DNA from: Thiorhodovibrio frisius
GTDB lineage: Bacteria > Pseudomonadota > Gammaproteobacteria > Chromatiales > Chromatiaceae
DNA length: 64,000 bases
Reading direction: 5' to 3'
Assembly: GCF_033954835.1 (NCBI RefSeq)
Contig: NZ_CP121471.1
Coordinates: forward strand, 1,178,001-1,242,000
Below, one piece after another: positions 17,659 through 26,582 of this stretch. Below the pieces are notes generated by a model, which worked only from the letters and a program-made list of their open reading frames with translations, was not told the origin of the DNA and ran no database searches. The position numbers were made by a program, and so were the translations under genes. The stretch's first letter is position 1; each line of letters starts with the position of its first letter.

Positions 17659-19101
17659 ATGAGCGCAGTCGCCGAATACGATCATCTGGTCAAGTCAGAA
17701 TACGAGCACGGATTTATTACGGATATCGAATCCGACACCTTGCCACCCGGCCTGGACGAGACGGTCATCACCGCCATCTCCGTGCGCAAGGGCGAGCCTG
17801 ACTGGATGCGCGAGTGGCGGTTGAGCGCCTATGCGAAATGGCTTGAGATGCCAACGCCCGAGTGGGCGGCGGTGCATCATCCGGCGATCGACTTTCAGGA
17901 CATTTCCTACTTCTCCGCGCCAAAGATAAAAGACGGCCCGAAAAGCCTGGATGAAGTTGATCCGGTGCTGTTGGAGACCTACGAGAAACTCGGCATTCCG
18001 ATTGAAGAGCAGAAGGCGCTCGCTGGCATCGCGGTGGACGCGGTTTTCGATAGCGTGTCAGTGGCGACCACCTTCCGCAGCAAGCTCGCCGAGGCCGGGG
18101 TGATTTTCTGCTCTATCTCCGAGGCGTTGCAGGAATATCCGGAGCTAATCAGGCAACACCTCGGCACAGTGGTGCCGCCGACCGATAACTTTTACGCCGG
18201 GCTGAACGCAGCCGTCTTTACCGACGGGACCTTTGTCTACATCCCCAAGAACACCCGCTGTCCGATGGAGTTGAGCACCTACTTTCGTATCAACACCGCC
18301 AAGACCGGGCAGTTTGAGCGCACGCTGATTGTCGCTGACGAAGGTAGCTATGTGAGCTATCTGGAAGGCTGTACCGCGCCGCAGCGCGATGAGAACCAGC
18401 TCCATGCCGCCGTGGTAGAGCTAATCGCACTCGAAGGCGCCGAGATCAAATATTCCACGGTGCAGAACTGGTATCCGGGTGATGAGAACGGCAAGGGTGG
18501 CATTTATAACTTCGTCACCAAGCGCGGCGACTGTCGCGGCGCGCGTTCCAAAATCAGCTGGACCCAGGTCGAGACCGGCTCGGCCATCACCTGGAAGTAT
18601 CCAAGCTGCATCCTGCGCGGCGATCACTCGGTCGGCGAGTTCTACTCGGTGGCGGTTACCAAGGGCCGGCAGCAGGCAGATACCGGCACCAAGATGATTC
18701 ACATCGGGCGCAACACCAGTTCCACTATCGTCTCCAAGGGCATCTCGGCGCAGCATGGCCAGCAGTCCTATCGCGGCCTGGTGCGCATCGCGGGCAAGGC
18801 CGAGGGCGCGCGCAACCACACGCAGTGCGATTCTCTATTGATTGGGGATCGCAGTGCAGCCCATACCTTTCCTTACATTGAGGTGAAAAATCCAAGCGCC
18901 AAAATGGAGCACGAGGCCACCACCTCCAAGATCAGCGAGGATCAGCTCTTCTACTGTCGCTCGCGGGGTCTGAGCGAGGAAGATGCCGTTTCTATGATTG
19001 TGAACGGCTTCTGTAAAGAGGTGTTCAACGAGCTGCCGATGGAGTTTGCCGTCGAGGCGCAGAAACTGCTCAGCATCAGCCTTGAAGGGGCGGTTGGCTA
19101 A
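17659..19101 (+). CDS. sufB: Fe-S cluster assembly scaffold SufB
   Basis: This 480-residue SufB of normal length carries conserved blocks such as '[20 protein letters not shown]', '[18 protein letters not shown]'-type (here '[18 protein letters not shown]'), 'YLEGCTAP', '[14 protein letters not shown]' and '[20 protein letters not shown]'. SufB receives sulfur and, with SufC and SufD, builds [Fe-S] clusters in the cytoplasm. A GGAG ribosome site precedes the ATG. It is the first gene of sufBCD-sufT. The cysteine desulfurase SufS and SufE/SufU, which normally feed sulfur, are not in this operon. Confidence 0.96.
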   Translation: MSAVAEYDHLVKSEYEHGFITDIESDTLPPGLDETVITAISVRKGEPDWMREWRLSAYAKWLEMPTPEWAAVHHPAIDFQDISYFSAPKIKDGPKSLDEVDPVLLETYEKLGIPIEEQKALAGIAVDAVFDSVSVATTFRSKLAEAGVIFCSISEALQEYPELIRQHLGTVVPPTDNFYAGLNAAVFTDGTFVYIPKNTRCPMELSTYFRINTAKTGQFERTLIVADEGSYVSYLEGCTAPQRDENQLHAAVVELIALEGAEIKYSTVQNWYPGDENGKGGIYNFVTKRGDCRGARSKISWTQVETGSAITWKYPSCILRGDHSVGEFYSVAVTKGRQQADTGTKMIHIGRNTSSTIVSKGISAQHGQQSYRGLVRIAGKAEGARNHTQCDSLLIGDRSAAHTFPYIEVKNPSAKMEHEATTSKISEDQLFYCRSRGLSEEDAVSMIVNGFCKEVFNELPMEFAVEAQKLLSISLEGAVG

Positions 19102-19159
19102 GGCAACGGCCGCGCGCGCATTCATCACCACATTCGACTTTTTTCTGGAGCCAACCATC

Positions 19160-19912
19160 ATGCTGTCTGTGAAGGGCCTCAAGGCCAACGTGGGTGACAA
19201 AGAGATTCTCAAAGGGCTCGACTTTGAGGTCGGTTCGGGCGAGGTTCATGCCATCATGGGGCCGAATGGCTCGGGCAAGAGCACTTTCGCCCACGTCCTC
19301 TCGGGGCGCGAGGGCTATGAGGTCACCGCCGGCTCGGTCGACTTCGACGGCCATGATCTGCTCGCGCTGGAGCCAGAAGAACGCGCCCAACTGGGCCTCT
19401 TTCTCGCCTTTCAGTACCCGGTCGAGTTGCCCGGGGTGAACAACACCTATTTCTTAAAATCCGCCGTCAATGCCATCCGCAAAGCGCGCGGAGAAGAAGA
19501 ACTCGACGCGGTCTCTTTTCTGCGGCTGATGAAAGAGCGCCTCAAGGTGCTGCACCTTGATGACAGCCTGCTCAAGCGCCCGGTCAATTTCGGTTTCTCG
19601 GGTGGCGAGAAAAAGCGCAACGAGATTTTCCAGATGGCCATGCTCGAACCCAAGCTGGCAATTCTTGATGAGACCGACTCGGGCCTGGACATTGACGCCC
19701 TGCGCATTGTCGCCGATGGCGTGAATGCCCTGCGCTGCGCCGAGCGCTCCATGATTGTGGTCACCCATTATCAGCGCTTGCTTGACTACATTCAGCCCGA
19801 CCATGTGCATGTGCTGGCGCACGGGCGCATCATCCGTTCCGGCGGCAAGGAGCTGGCGCTGGAGCTGGAAGAGAAAGGCTACGGCTGGATCGCCGAGGCG
19901 GAAGCGGCATGA
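19160..19912 (+). CDS. sufC: Fe-S cluster assembly ATPase SufC
   Basis: This 250-residue ABC-type ATPase has Walker A 'MGPNGSGKSTFAHVL', signature 'FSGGEKKRNEIFQMA', Walker B 'LAILDETDSGLDIDAL' and the H-loop 'MIVVTHYQRLLDYI'. The E-T-D-S-G-L-D block is typical of SufC. It hydrolyses ATP to change the shape of the SufBC2D complex. The start at 19160 (MLSVKGL) has a TGGAG site nine bases upstream; longer frames back to 19046 overlap sufB. It follows sufB by 58 bp and overlaps sufD by four bases. Confidence 0.96.
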   Translation: MLSVKGLKANVGDKEILKGLDFEVGSGEVHAIMGPNGSGKSTFAHVLSGREGYEVTAGSVDFDGHDLLALEPEERAQLGLFLAFQYPVELPGVNNTYFLKSAVNAIRKARGEEELDAVSFLRLMKERLKVLHLDDSLLKRPVNFGFSGGEKKRNEIFQMAMLEPKLAILDETDSGLDIDALRIVADGVNALRCAERSMIVVTHYQRLLDYIQPDHVHVLAHGRIIRSGGKELALELEEKGYGWIAEAEAA

Positions 19913-21258
19913 AGAGCGCCCCGACCTCTATCACGCCGACCGAACCAGCCCTGCTTGGCTGGCTGGATGGCGCCCCCGCCGAGCGGCGTCGACGTGAGCC
20001 AGACTGGCTGACCGCCATGCGCGCGGCGGCCACCGAGCGCGCCAGCAATCAGGGTGTGCCGACAAAACGATCCGAGGGCTGGCGCTATACCAGCCTGCGC
20101 GCGCTGATCGATCAGGGTTTTCAGCCCCACCAAGAGCCCATCACGGCGCTGCAACCCGAGGATATCGAAGACCAGCTGATCCCCGGTCTGGACAGCCATC
20201 GGCTGGTCATGGTCAACGGTCACTTCGAGCCGCGCCTGTCCCAGCTCGAGGGGCTGCCGGCAGGGGTACGCATCGGCAGTCTGGCTGATGTCTTGGCGCA
20301 GGATGCCGATGCGCTCGCCGGTCTGCTGGGGCAGATTGCTGGCGACGGCCAGCATCTGTTCACCTCGCTCAATACTGCCGGTTTTGATGATGGCCTGGTG
20401 ATGCTGATCGACGCCAAGGTGCGTCTGGAACGCCCGGTCGAGCTGCTGAATATCTCCATCGGGCTCGATCAAGCCGAAGGCCCCGGGCTTGCGCAGCCGC
20501 GCCATCTGATTCATCTGGCCGCAGGTGCCCAGGCCGAGCTGATCGAGCGCCACCTGAGCTTTGGTGACGCGCTTTACTGCAACAACGCCGTGGTTGAAAT
20601 CCGCCTGGCCGAGCAGGCGCGCCTGCACCACGTGCGGCTGCAGCAGGAAAGCCCGAGTGCTTATCATCTCACCGGCCTGTATCTGGAGCAGGACGCTGCC
20701 AGCCGCTACCGCAGCGTCAATATCGGCATGGGTGGTGTCTGGGCGCGCACGGATCTGGTCGCGCGCTTCCTCGCCCCGGAGGCTGACTGTGAGCTGCAGG
20801 GCCTGTACCTGGCCGGAGACGGGCAACTGATCGACTACCACATGGATGTGCAACATCTGGTGCCAGGCTGTGCGAGCCGCGAGAACTTCAAAGGGATTTT
20901 GCACGGCAAGGGCAAGGCAGTATTCGACGGACGAGTCTATGTTGCGGCGGACGCGCACCAAACCGATGCGGCCATGTCCAACCGCAACCTGATTTTGTCG
21001 CCCAATGCCGAGGTGGACACCAAGCCCCAGCTCGAGATCTATGCCAATGACGTGAAATGCAGTCATGGCACGACGGTTGGCCAACTCGATCCGGAAATGC
21101 TGTTTTACCTGCGCTCGCGCGGCATCGCCGCTGCGCTGGCACGACGCATGCTGTGCCTTGGCTTTGCCGGGGAGATCATCGACGCCATCGGCTCCGAGCC
21201 ACTGCGCGAGCAGATTTCCGAGGCTGTCGGTGAACGCCTGGAGCGCTCGCCGCTATGA
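19909..21258 (+). CDS. sufD: Fe-S cluster assembly protein SufD
   Basis: This 449-residue SufD shows 'PTKRSEGWRYTSLRAL' near residue 45, a central beta-helix, and the C-terminal 'DTKPQLEIYANDVKCSHGTT' / 'GQLDPEMLFYLRSRGI' block shared with SufB. The conserved Cys and His ('VKCSHGTTVG') are the residues thought to help build the nascent cluster at the SufB-SufD interface. It overlaps both neighbours: ATGA with sufC, and its stop with a possible start of sufT. Confidence 0.95.
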   Translation: MKSAPTSITPTEPALLGWLDGAPAERRRREPDWLTAMRAAATERASNQGVPTKRSEGWRYTSLRALIDQGFQPHQEPITALQPEDIEDQLIPGLDSHRLVMVNGHFEPRLSQLEGLPAGVRIGSLADVLAQDADALAGLLGQIAGDGQHLFTSLNTAGFDDGLVMLIDAKVRLERPVELLNISIGLDQAEGPGLAQPRHLIHLAAGAQAELIERHLSFGDALYCNNAVVEIRLAEQARLHHVRLQQESPSAYHLTGLYLEQDAASRYRSVNIGMGGVWARTDLVARFLAPEADCELQGLYLAGDGQLIDYHMDVQHLVPGCASRENFKGILHGKGKAVFDGRVYVAADAHQTDAAMSNRNLILSPNAEVDTKPQLEIYANDVKCSHGTTVGQLDPEMLFYLRSRGIAAALARRMLCLGFAGEIIDAIGSEPLREQISEAVGERLERSPL

Positions 21259-21359
21259 ACCCAATGACCAGAACTGCGACCCAGCCAAGCGCGTATCATC
21301 GGGATCAAGCAGGCTTTTTTCCCTCACTGATTGGGAATTTGACAGGGGAATCAAGGGCA

Positions 21360-21788
21360 ATGAACAGACTAGCGCGATTCACCGGCTTTGGCCGCGACAA
21401 ACAACCAACGGAGACGGACGACACCGCCGGAGTGCCATCGCCCGAGGTGCCTGAAGTGGAGGCAGTTGTTGAACAGATGGATGCCGAAGAGCTGCGCGAA
21501 CCCATTATCGCTGCGCTGCGCCGCGTGCATGATCCGGAAATCCCAGTCAACATCTACGACCTGGGCCTGATTTACAAAATCGACATCGCCTCCAATGGCA
21601 ATGTGGATGTTGACATGACCCTGACTGCCGCCGCCTGCCCGGTGGCCGGCATGATGCCGCTGATGGTCAAGGACGCGGTGCAGAAGGTCGAGGGCGTCGG
21701 CCAGGTGGAGGTAGAGCTGGTCTGGGACCCGCCCTGGAGTCAGGACAACATGTCCGAAGAGGCTCTGCTGCAGCTTGGCATGATGTAA
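21360..21788 (+). CDS. sufT: SufT-like DUF59/MIP18 family Fe-S maturation protein
   Basis: This is a 142-residue protein. After a variable N-terminus, a DUF59 domain (about 50-140) shows 'AALRRVHDPEIPVNIYDLGL', 'VDMTLTAAACPVAGMMP' with the reactive Cys, and 'VELVWDPPWSQDNMSEEA'. These proteins carry or hand over Fe-S clusters to target enzymes. The ATG at 21360 has an AAGGG site just upstream; an ATG at 21255 overlapping the sufD stop would add 35 residues with little conservation. It is the last gene of the suf operon. Its stop codon lies within a 13-bp tandem triplication. Confidence 0.82.
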   Translation: MNRLARFTGFGRDKQPTETDDTAGVPSPEVPEVEAVVEQMDAEELREPIIAALRRVHDPEIPVNIYDLGLIYKIDIASNGNVDVDMTLTAAACPVAGMMPLMVKDAVQKVEGVGQVEVELVWDPPWSQDNMSEEALLQLGMM

Positions 21789-21815
21789 GGGCAGGATGTA
21801 AGGGCATGATGTAAG
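21777..21815 (+). repeat. Three tandem 13-bp units across the sufT stop codon
   Basis: The units are GGCATGATGTAAG, GGCAGGATGTAAG and GGCATGATGTAAG, head to tail with one mismatch. The first contains the sufT stop codon, so each unit carries an ATG-TAA pair. It looks like recent slippage or local duplication. Confidence 0.85.
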
Positions 21816-21835
21816 CCGGCCGGCTACCGGGAAAG

Positions 21836-21860
21836 GCGTGCGAGTTGTAAACTGGCACGC
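21836..21860. promoter_or_regulatory. Near-perfect inverted repeat directly before a small ORF
   Basis: GCGTGC (21836-21841) pairs with GCACGC (21855-21860), and inside AGTT pairs with AACT around a GTA centre, with a single G:G mismatch. It ends at the base before the ATG at 21861. There is no T-tract. It could be an operator or a hairpin controlling translation of the small ORF. Confidence 0.45.
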
Positions 21861-22052
21861 ATGAACATCAGCACTCGCCCATCGCACCAACCCCTGAGCA
21901 CCACAGGCGCACCCGGCCAGGGCGCGCAGCCGCTCGCTGAGGTCGCGCAGATGCCCGCCATCCGCCGTGCCGGCGGCGGTTTGCGCTTTCTGGGTGCAGT
22001 GTTGCTATTTTCCACTCTCAGCCTGCTGAGCTGCCAGTCGTTGATCTTCTGA
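21861..22052 (+). CDS. Possible small membrane-anchored peptide
   Basis: This 63-residue frame has a polar N-terminal half and a hydrophobic C-terminal helix 'FLGAVLLFSTLSLLSCQS'. It is not recognised, has no strong ribosome site, and an antisense frame (21824-22015) is also open. The position just upstream of the xpaC-like/telA pair in the same direction favours it slightly. It could be a non-coding leader instead. Confidence 0.35.
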   Translation: MNISTRPSHQPLSTTGAPGQGAQPLAEVAQMPAIRRAGGGLRFLGAVLLFSTLSLLSCQSLIF

Positions 22053-22063
22053 GGCAGGTCATC

Positions 22064-22954
22064 ATGTCACTCGACCGTCATGACATCAGCGGCGATGTGC
22101 GCCAAGCCGCCAACAGTGCTCGTCAAAGCTGGCAGCGCTGGCGTGAAGGGCGCCCAAAAGCCCCGCGCATGCTGTTGCTATGGCTGGCGACCGTCCCCCT
22201 GATTCCGGCCGCTTTTGCCAGCCTGGTCACTGGCCACCTCAGCGCATTCACCGCCGATGCCCTGGCTTACGCGCTCTTTGCCGTTGCCGCCATCCTCGCC
22301 CGGCGCGGTTATCTCAACAGCACGCGCGAACCACGCCGACGCTTCTCCCGTCGCCTATATCTGCCGTTGCTCAATGTCGCTGGCGTGCTGGTGGGCGCGG
22401 CCACTGCGATCACAGCCATTGCGGGTGCTGGCTACGCGGCTTCGGTCGGCTTGGCCTTCGCGCTAGTGGCGATGACTGGCTTCTTTCTCGCCTACGGCAT
22501 GCAGCCCTGGCTCAAAGGCGAGCGACTCGAAGCCGTCGACCGCGAATCCCGCTTGGTCGCTGAGGCCTTAGCCGAGGCCGAAAGCCGGCTGATCCAGATC
22601 GAGCAGGCCGCGCACGCGCTCGGCAATCAGGAGCTGCGTGGCCGGCTCTCGCGCATCGCTGCCCATGGCCGGGATATCCTGGCACAAATCGCCGCACGGC
22701 CCTCGGACCTCAGCCGCGCCAGGCGCTTTCTGACCGTGTTTCTCGAAGGTGCTGAGCAGGTTTCCAAGGGTTACGTGCACACCCATCGCCATACGGATTC
22801 AGCAGAACTCGAACAACGCTTTCGTTCGGTATTGGTCACCATCGAGGATCAGTTCATCCATCAGCGCCAGCGCCTGACCCAAACCGATGTGACCGATCTG
22901 GATATCCAAATCGAAGTACTGCAAAAGCAGCTTGAGCAGGAGGCCATCACATGA
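22064..22954 (+). CDS. XpaC-like membrane protein (5-bromo-4-chloroindolyl phosphate hydrolysis family)
   Basis: This 296-residue protein has four hydrophobic helices between residues ~35 and 150 ('MLLLWLATVPLIPAAFASLV' first). A cytoplasmic, strongly helical C-terminal half follows ('LAEAESRLIQIEQAAHALGN', ending 'DIQIEVLQKQLEQEA'). The membrane-plus-coiled-coil layout and overlap with telA match the XpaC/YceG family, almost always paired with telA. The biochemical role is not established; the pair is linked to toxic-anion and cell-envelope stress. It overlaps telA by four bases. Confidence 0.7.
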   Translation: MSLDRHDISGDVRQAANSARQSWQRWREGRPKAPRMLLLWLATVPLIPAAFASLVTGHLSAFTADALAYALFAVAAILARRGYLNSTREPRRRFSRRLYLPLLNVAGVLVGAATAITAIAGAGYAASVGLAFALVAMTGFFLAYGMQPWLKGERLEAVDRESRLVAEALAEAESRLIQIEQAAHALGNQELRGRLSRIAAHGRDILAQIAARPSDLSRARRFLTVFLEGAEQVSKGYVHTHRHTDSAELEQRFRSVLVTIEDQFIHQRQRLTQTDVTDLDIQIEVLQKQLEQEAIT

Positions 22955-24060
22955 CAGTAGCGACTGAACAGTCCTTAAAATCCGCGCCAACCGACAGCCA
23001 AGAGCAGCCGGCGCCCGCGCCAGCCTCTAGCTCGGCCGACATCAAACACCTGCTCGCCGAAATTGACCTGAGCGACAGTCAATCCATCTTGCACTTTGGT
23101 GCCAAGGCTCAGCAGCAGCTCACGCAGGTCTCGGAGCAGATGCTCGAAGGGGTGCGCGCCAAGGACACCGGCCCCGCCGGTGATGCGCTGAATAACATGG
23201 TCGGACAATTGCGCGGTTTCGATATCGAAGCGCTCGATCCCAACGCCAAGCGCGGACTGCTCGGGCGTCTGTTCGGCAAGACCAAACAGGTGCGCAAGTT
23301 CTTGCAGGAGTATGAAGAAGTCCGCGACCAGATCGAGCGTATCAGCATGGAGCTTGATCGCCACAAGACGCGGCTGATGACCGATGTGGTCTCGCTTGAT
23401 CGTCTCTATGACGCCAATCTGGATTATTTTCGCGAGCTGGAGGCCTATATCGTCGCCGGGGATGCCAAGCTGGCCGAACTCGACCGCGACACCATCCCGG
23501 CACTGGAGGCCGAGGCCAGCCAGAGCGAGGACATGGTCAAGGCGCAAAATCTGCGCGACCTGCGCGGCGCGCGCGACGACCTGGAGCGCCGCGTGCATGA
23601 CCTGCGCCTGACCCGCCAGGTGACCATGCAGGCGCTGCCGAGCATTCGCCTGGTGCAAGAGAACGACAAAGGGCTGATCAACAAGATCAACTCCACCCTG
23701 GTCAACACAGTGCCGCTGTGGCGCCAACAGCTCGCTCAGGCGATTACCATTTTCCGCTCCGGGCGCGCAGCCGAGACGGTCAAGGCCGCCACTGACCTGA
23801 CCAACGAGCTCCTCATGGCCAATGCCAAGAACCTCAAACAGGCCAATACCCAGGCGCGCACTCAGATCGAGCGCGGGGTGTTTGATATTGAAACCGTCAA
23901 GGCCGCCAATCAGGCGCTAATCACCACCATCGAGGAGAGCCTGAGCATTGCCGATGAAGGGCGGCGCGCGCGCGCTGCAGCTAGTCAGGAACTCAGGCAG
24001 CTTGAGACCAATCTGCGCCAGGCGCTGAGCAAGGCGTCAGCGCCAACCCGGCACGGCTGA
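22951..24060 (+). CDS. telA: TelA family toxic-anion resistance protein
   Basis: This 369-residue soluble, largely helical protein shows the TelA pattern: 'LGRLFGKTKQVRKFLQEYEE' (about 110), 'MELDRHKTRLMTDVVSLDRL', 'IRLVQENDKGLINKINSTLV' and 'TVPLWRQQLAQAI'. TelA proteins (KlaA/YceH-like) accompany tellurite or toxic-anion resistance, but the mechanism is unknown. The ATG overlaps the xpaC-like stop, so the two are co-translated. No terC/terD-type genes are nearby. Confidence 0.85.
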   Translation: MTVATEQSLKSAPTDSQEQPAPAPASSSADIKHLLAEIDLSDSQSILHFGAKAQQQLTQVSEQMLEGVRAKDTGPAGDALNNMVGQLRGFDIEALDPNAKRGLLGRLFGKTKQVRKFLQEYEEVRDQIERISMELDRHKTRLMTDVVSLDRLYDANLDYFRELEAYIVAGDAKLAELDRDTIPALEAEASQSEDMVKAQNLRDLRGARDDLERRVHDLRLTRQVTMQALPSIRLVQENDKGLINKINSTLVNTVPLWRQQLAQAITIFRSGRAAETVKAATDLTNELLMANAKNLKQANTQARTQIERGVFDIETVKAANQALITTIEESLSIADEGRRARAAASQELRQLETNLRQALSKASAPTRHG

Positions 24061-24085
24061 CAGGGGTATTATCAACCGGCGCCGG

Positions 24086-24105
24086 ATGGGTAGCTGGTTA
24101 CCCAT
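24086..24105. terminator. Hairpin between convergent telA and membrane-protein genes
   Basis: ATGGGTA (24086-24092) pairs perfectly with TACCCAT (24099-24105) around a six-base loop, just after telA. There is no T-run, so any terminator activity would be weak or protein-assisted. Confidence 0.35.
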
Positions 24106-24183
24106 GGGTGCGAGTTGCGGCCATCCGGACGAGTGCATTCGCCCCACAGGTTGGCCACTGCCGTATTTGTCTGAGCAATCGCG

Positions 24184-24966
24184 CTAAATGTCGTGCTTCT
24201 CGTCCGCCAGGCCAAACCCAAGCAACTCCAGTAGCAGACCAGTCACAGCACCGCCGACAGCGCCGCCGAGCGATCCGTTCGGGATCTGCTCGAACAGGTG
24301 TTTTAGGCTGCTGCCCGCATCGAGCTCAAGTCCGGCGCTGGTGGTGCCGACCATTAGCCAGACACCCACACCCACCACGCCGGCAATCCAGGCTGCGACC
24401 AGCGGGCCGCCCAAGCGCGTCCAGGGCCAGCCAGAGCAGCCGCGCAGCAGCCAGTGGTGATTGAGCTGAAAGAGCGTGCCGACCAGGGCCACCACGCCGG
24501 CCACGACGACCATGTCGTCGATGGGTTTTACATAGAGCTGTAGCGCAATGGCAATGGCGAGACCAGCGCCGGCACCGGCCAGCAAACCGGTGAATGTCAC
24601 CCCGAAAGCGCGCGCATTTGCCTCCCTGCCACGATTGAAAAACAGGCCGGCAATCAGGCCGGCGCTGGCCGCGACCGCAGTGATGATTGCCAAATCGACC
24701 ACCTGCAGGTAGAGCATGAGATAGGCAATTGAGGCTAGCACTCCGGCAGCGGCACCCACCAGCGCCACGAACATGGCGCTATACAGCGCCGCCGTGGTCA
24801 TGGCGGCAGCACAGGCGCCGATCAGCAGTGGATACCAGCTCTCGAAACCAAGATCGCCAAGCATGTAACGCATGGACACGAAAACAGCGCCGAACACCCC
24901 GCCTGCAAGCCCCCAGATGAAGAGCATCAGCAGTGCCCGCGCCAGCTTTTTGATTAAAAACATCAT
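24184..24966 (-). CDS. Hypothetical polytopic membrane protein
   Basis: This ~260-residue protein is almost wholly hydrophobic, with about eight predicted membrane helices such as 'ALLMLFIWGLAGGVFGAVFV' and 'FTGLLAGAGAGLAIAIALQL', and short loops. The family is not recognised. The ATG at 24966 is chosen because GGAGG lies five bases upstream; the longer frame from 25023 has no such site. It is convergent with telA and transcribed alone. Upstream, 25024-25303 is gene-free apart from a 12-bp direct repeat, CGGTTTGGGTCT, at 25071-25094. Confidence 0.7.
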   Translation of the reverse strand: MMFLIKKLARALLMLFIWGLAGGVFGAVFVSMRYMLGDLGFESWYPLLIGACAAAMTTAALYSAMFVALVGAAAGVLASIAYLMLYLQVVDLAIITAVAASAGLIAGLFFNRGREANARAFGVTFTGLLAGAGAGLAIAIALQLYVKPIDDMVVVAGVVALVGTLFQLNHHWLLRGCSGWPWTRLGGPLVAAWIAGVVGVGVWLMVGTTSAGLELDAGSSLKHLFEQIPNGSLGGAVGGAVTGLLLELLGFGLADEKHDI

Positions 24967-25303
24967 CCATCCTCCGGTATCTGCATGAGCCCGTCCCGGC
25001 GCCCAAGGGCGCGCGGCGCGCATTTGCGGAAAGTTCTATGCAACTTTGTCTTAGCGCGCGGTCCGGGTCCCGGTTTGGGTCTCGGTTTGGGTCTGGCCGC
25101 GCTACCTATTCTTATTATCTAACGAAAAGCCTTGGTCCCTCGCCGCCAGTTCGAGTAGGCTAACCCCCACCAGCGAACATTCTAACCCGATGCCCAGAGC
25201 TTTCGGGAATACAAATCGCGCCGCACGGATTGCTGGAGTGGTCACCGGGCTTGCAACAAGCAAAGCGTCAGCCAGATTACTGGCAGCCCTCAGCCGTGCA
25301 GAA

Positions 25304-25846
25304 TCAGTTCGGACGCGCCAGCCAGATCAGCGCTGCGTCCTCGCGCGCCTCGGGCTGCTCAGCAGGCAGCATCACTTGCCCGCCCGTGTCAGTCATCCAA
25401 ATTAGCACCGGTTGTTGTGCGGTTGACTCTTCCTGGGGTTCGCCGAGCCCTTCGCGCAGTGAGCGCTCAAGCATCTCGTGATAGGGGCGGCGATAGCCGA
25501 GTTGCAGTACACGCAGCTGCTCCCCGGCAAAATAGAGTTGCGCCGAGCGTGCCGGCAAACCGTTAAAGGAGGCGATCTTAGCCGCGCATAGCCGATCTCC
25601 AAAGGCCGTCGCCACGGTGTCACAGTAGAACTCCACCTTTGGGAATTGCTCGCGAATCAGCGCCTCGGTCACTGCGGGCGAGAGCTTCTCATAGGCGATA
25701 TTAAAGCTCGGGTTGCCCAGAATATGCAGCAGGAACAAATCGCTTCGGCGCCTGCCATCCTCGGTGAACATCAGCCAGGTAATGGGGCCGATCACCAGCG
25801 CAAGTGACAGTAGGAGCTTGTAGGAACGTGGTAGCTTTGGTTTCAT
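25304..25846 (-). CDS. Hypothetical membrane-anchored protein
   Basis: This 180-residue protein has an N-terminal membrane anchor (about 9-25, 'YKLLLSLALVIGPITWLM'). The presumably periplasmic domain includes 'KVEFYCDTVATAFGDRLCAA', whose two cysteines could form a disulfide. No family is recognised. It is divergent from fetA, with 97 bp between the starts. Confidence 0.6.
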   Translation of the reverse strand: MKPKLPRSYKLLLSLALVIGPITWLMFTEDGRRRSDLFLLHILGNPSFNIAYEKLSPAVTEALIREQFPKVEFYCDTVATAFGDRLCAAKIASFNGLPARSAQLYFAGEQLRVLQLGYRRPYHEMLERSLREGLGEPQEESTAQQPVLIWMTDTGGQVMLPAEQPEAREDAALIWLARPN

Positions 25847-25943
25847 GCCTTAGATTCTAACCCGCATGGCGGTGTATCGCTGCGGAAGATGCATCTGTCA
25901 GATTCAAGACCAAGTTCGATTCGCGTCTGCCGCATATTCGCCT

Positions 25944-26582
25944 ATGACTCGCTTATCACTGCAAGCCCTACAACCTCGCTACGGGCTGGCGCCGGTTGAC
26001 CTGGACATCCCGGCCGGGGCACTGGTGCTGCTGTCCGGGCCGTCGGGATCTGGCAAAAGCCTGCTACTGCGTGCCATCGCCGATCTGGATCCGCACCAGG
26101 GGCAGGTTCTTCTTGGCGGGCAGGCGCGTTCTGCCATGGCTCCAGCTGACTGGCGCCGGCGGGTTGGGCTGCTGTTGGCCGATTCCGGCTGGTGGGCGGA
26201 AACTGTTGGTGCGCATTTTCCAGATGCCGGCGGGGCAGGGGCCGCATCAACGTCCATTGCCAATTTGCTCGACGGGCTTGGTTTCGCTTCTGATGTCATC
26301 GACTGGCCGGTTGCGCGCCTGTCCACCGGTGAGCGCCAGCGCCTGGCCTTGGCGCGATTGCTCGCCAACCAGCCCGAGGCATTGCTGCTCGACGAACCCA
26401 CGGCCAATCTCGACCCCGGCAATCGCGAGCGAGTCGAACGCCTGGTGCTGGACTACCGCCAAGCGCGGCAGGCCGCTGTGCTCTGGGTCAGTCATGATCC
26501 CGAACAGCGCGCCCGTCTGGCGGCACACTCCGGAGCCCGGCGCTTGCTGATTGATACACCCCGCCTGGTGGAGGAGTCATGA
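25944..26582 (+). CDS. fetA: FetA-like ABC ATPase, iron export
   Basis: This 212-residue ABC ATPase has Walker A 'LSGPSGSGKSLLLRAI', signature 'LSTGERQRLALARLL' and Walker B 'ALLLDEPTANLDPGN'. Overlap with a YbbM/FetB-type membrane protein identifies it as the partner ATPase FetA (YbbL), described in E. coli as exporting iron under oxidative stress. The start at 25944 (MTRLSLQAL) is used; codons back to 25866 look non-coding. The UPF0014 partner is the main argument, since small ABC ATPases are otherwise hard to assign. Confidence 0.78.
   Translation: MTRLSLQALQPRYGLAPVDLDIPAGALVLLSGPSGSGKSLLLRAIADLDPHQGQVLLGGQARSAMAPADWRRRVGLLLADSGWWAETVGAHFPDAGGAGAASTSIANLLDGLGFASDVIDWPVARLSTGERQRLALARLLANQPEALLLDEPTANLDPGNRERVERLVLDYRQARQAAVLWVSHDPEQRARLAAHSGARRLLIDTPRLVEES

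Noticed and set aside
19879-21084. 401-codon minus-strand frame opposite sufD
   Set aside because: It is antisense to sufD, which is unmistakable and operon-coupled.
21824-22015. 63-codon minus-strand frame opposite the small ORF at 21861
   Set aside because: It is opposite to all neighbours, has no ribosome site and no recognisable features.
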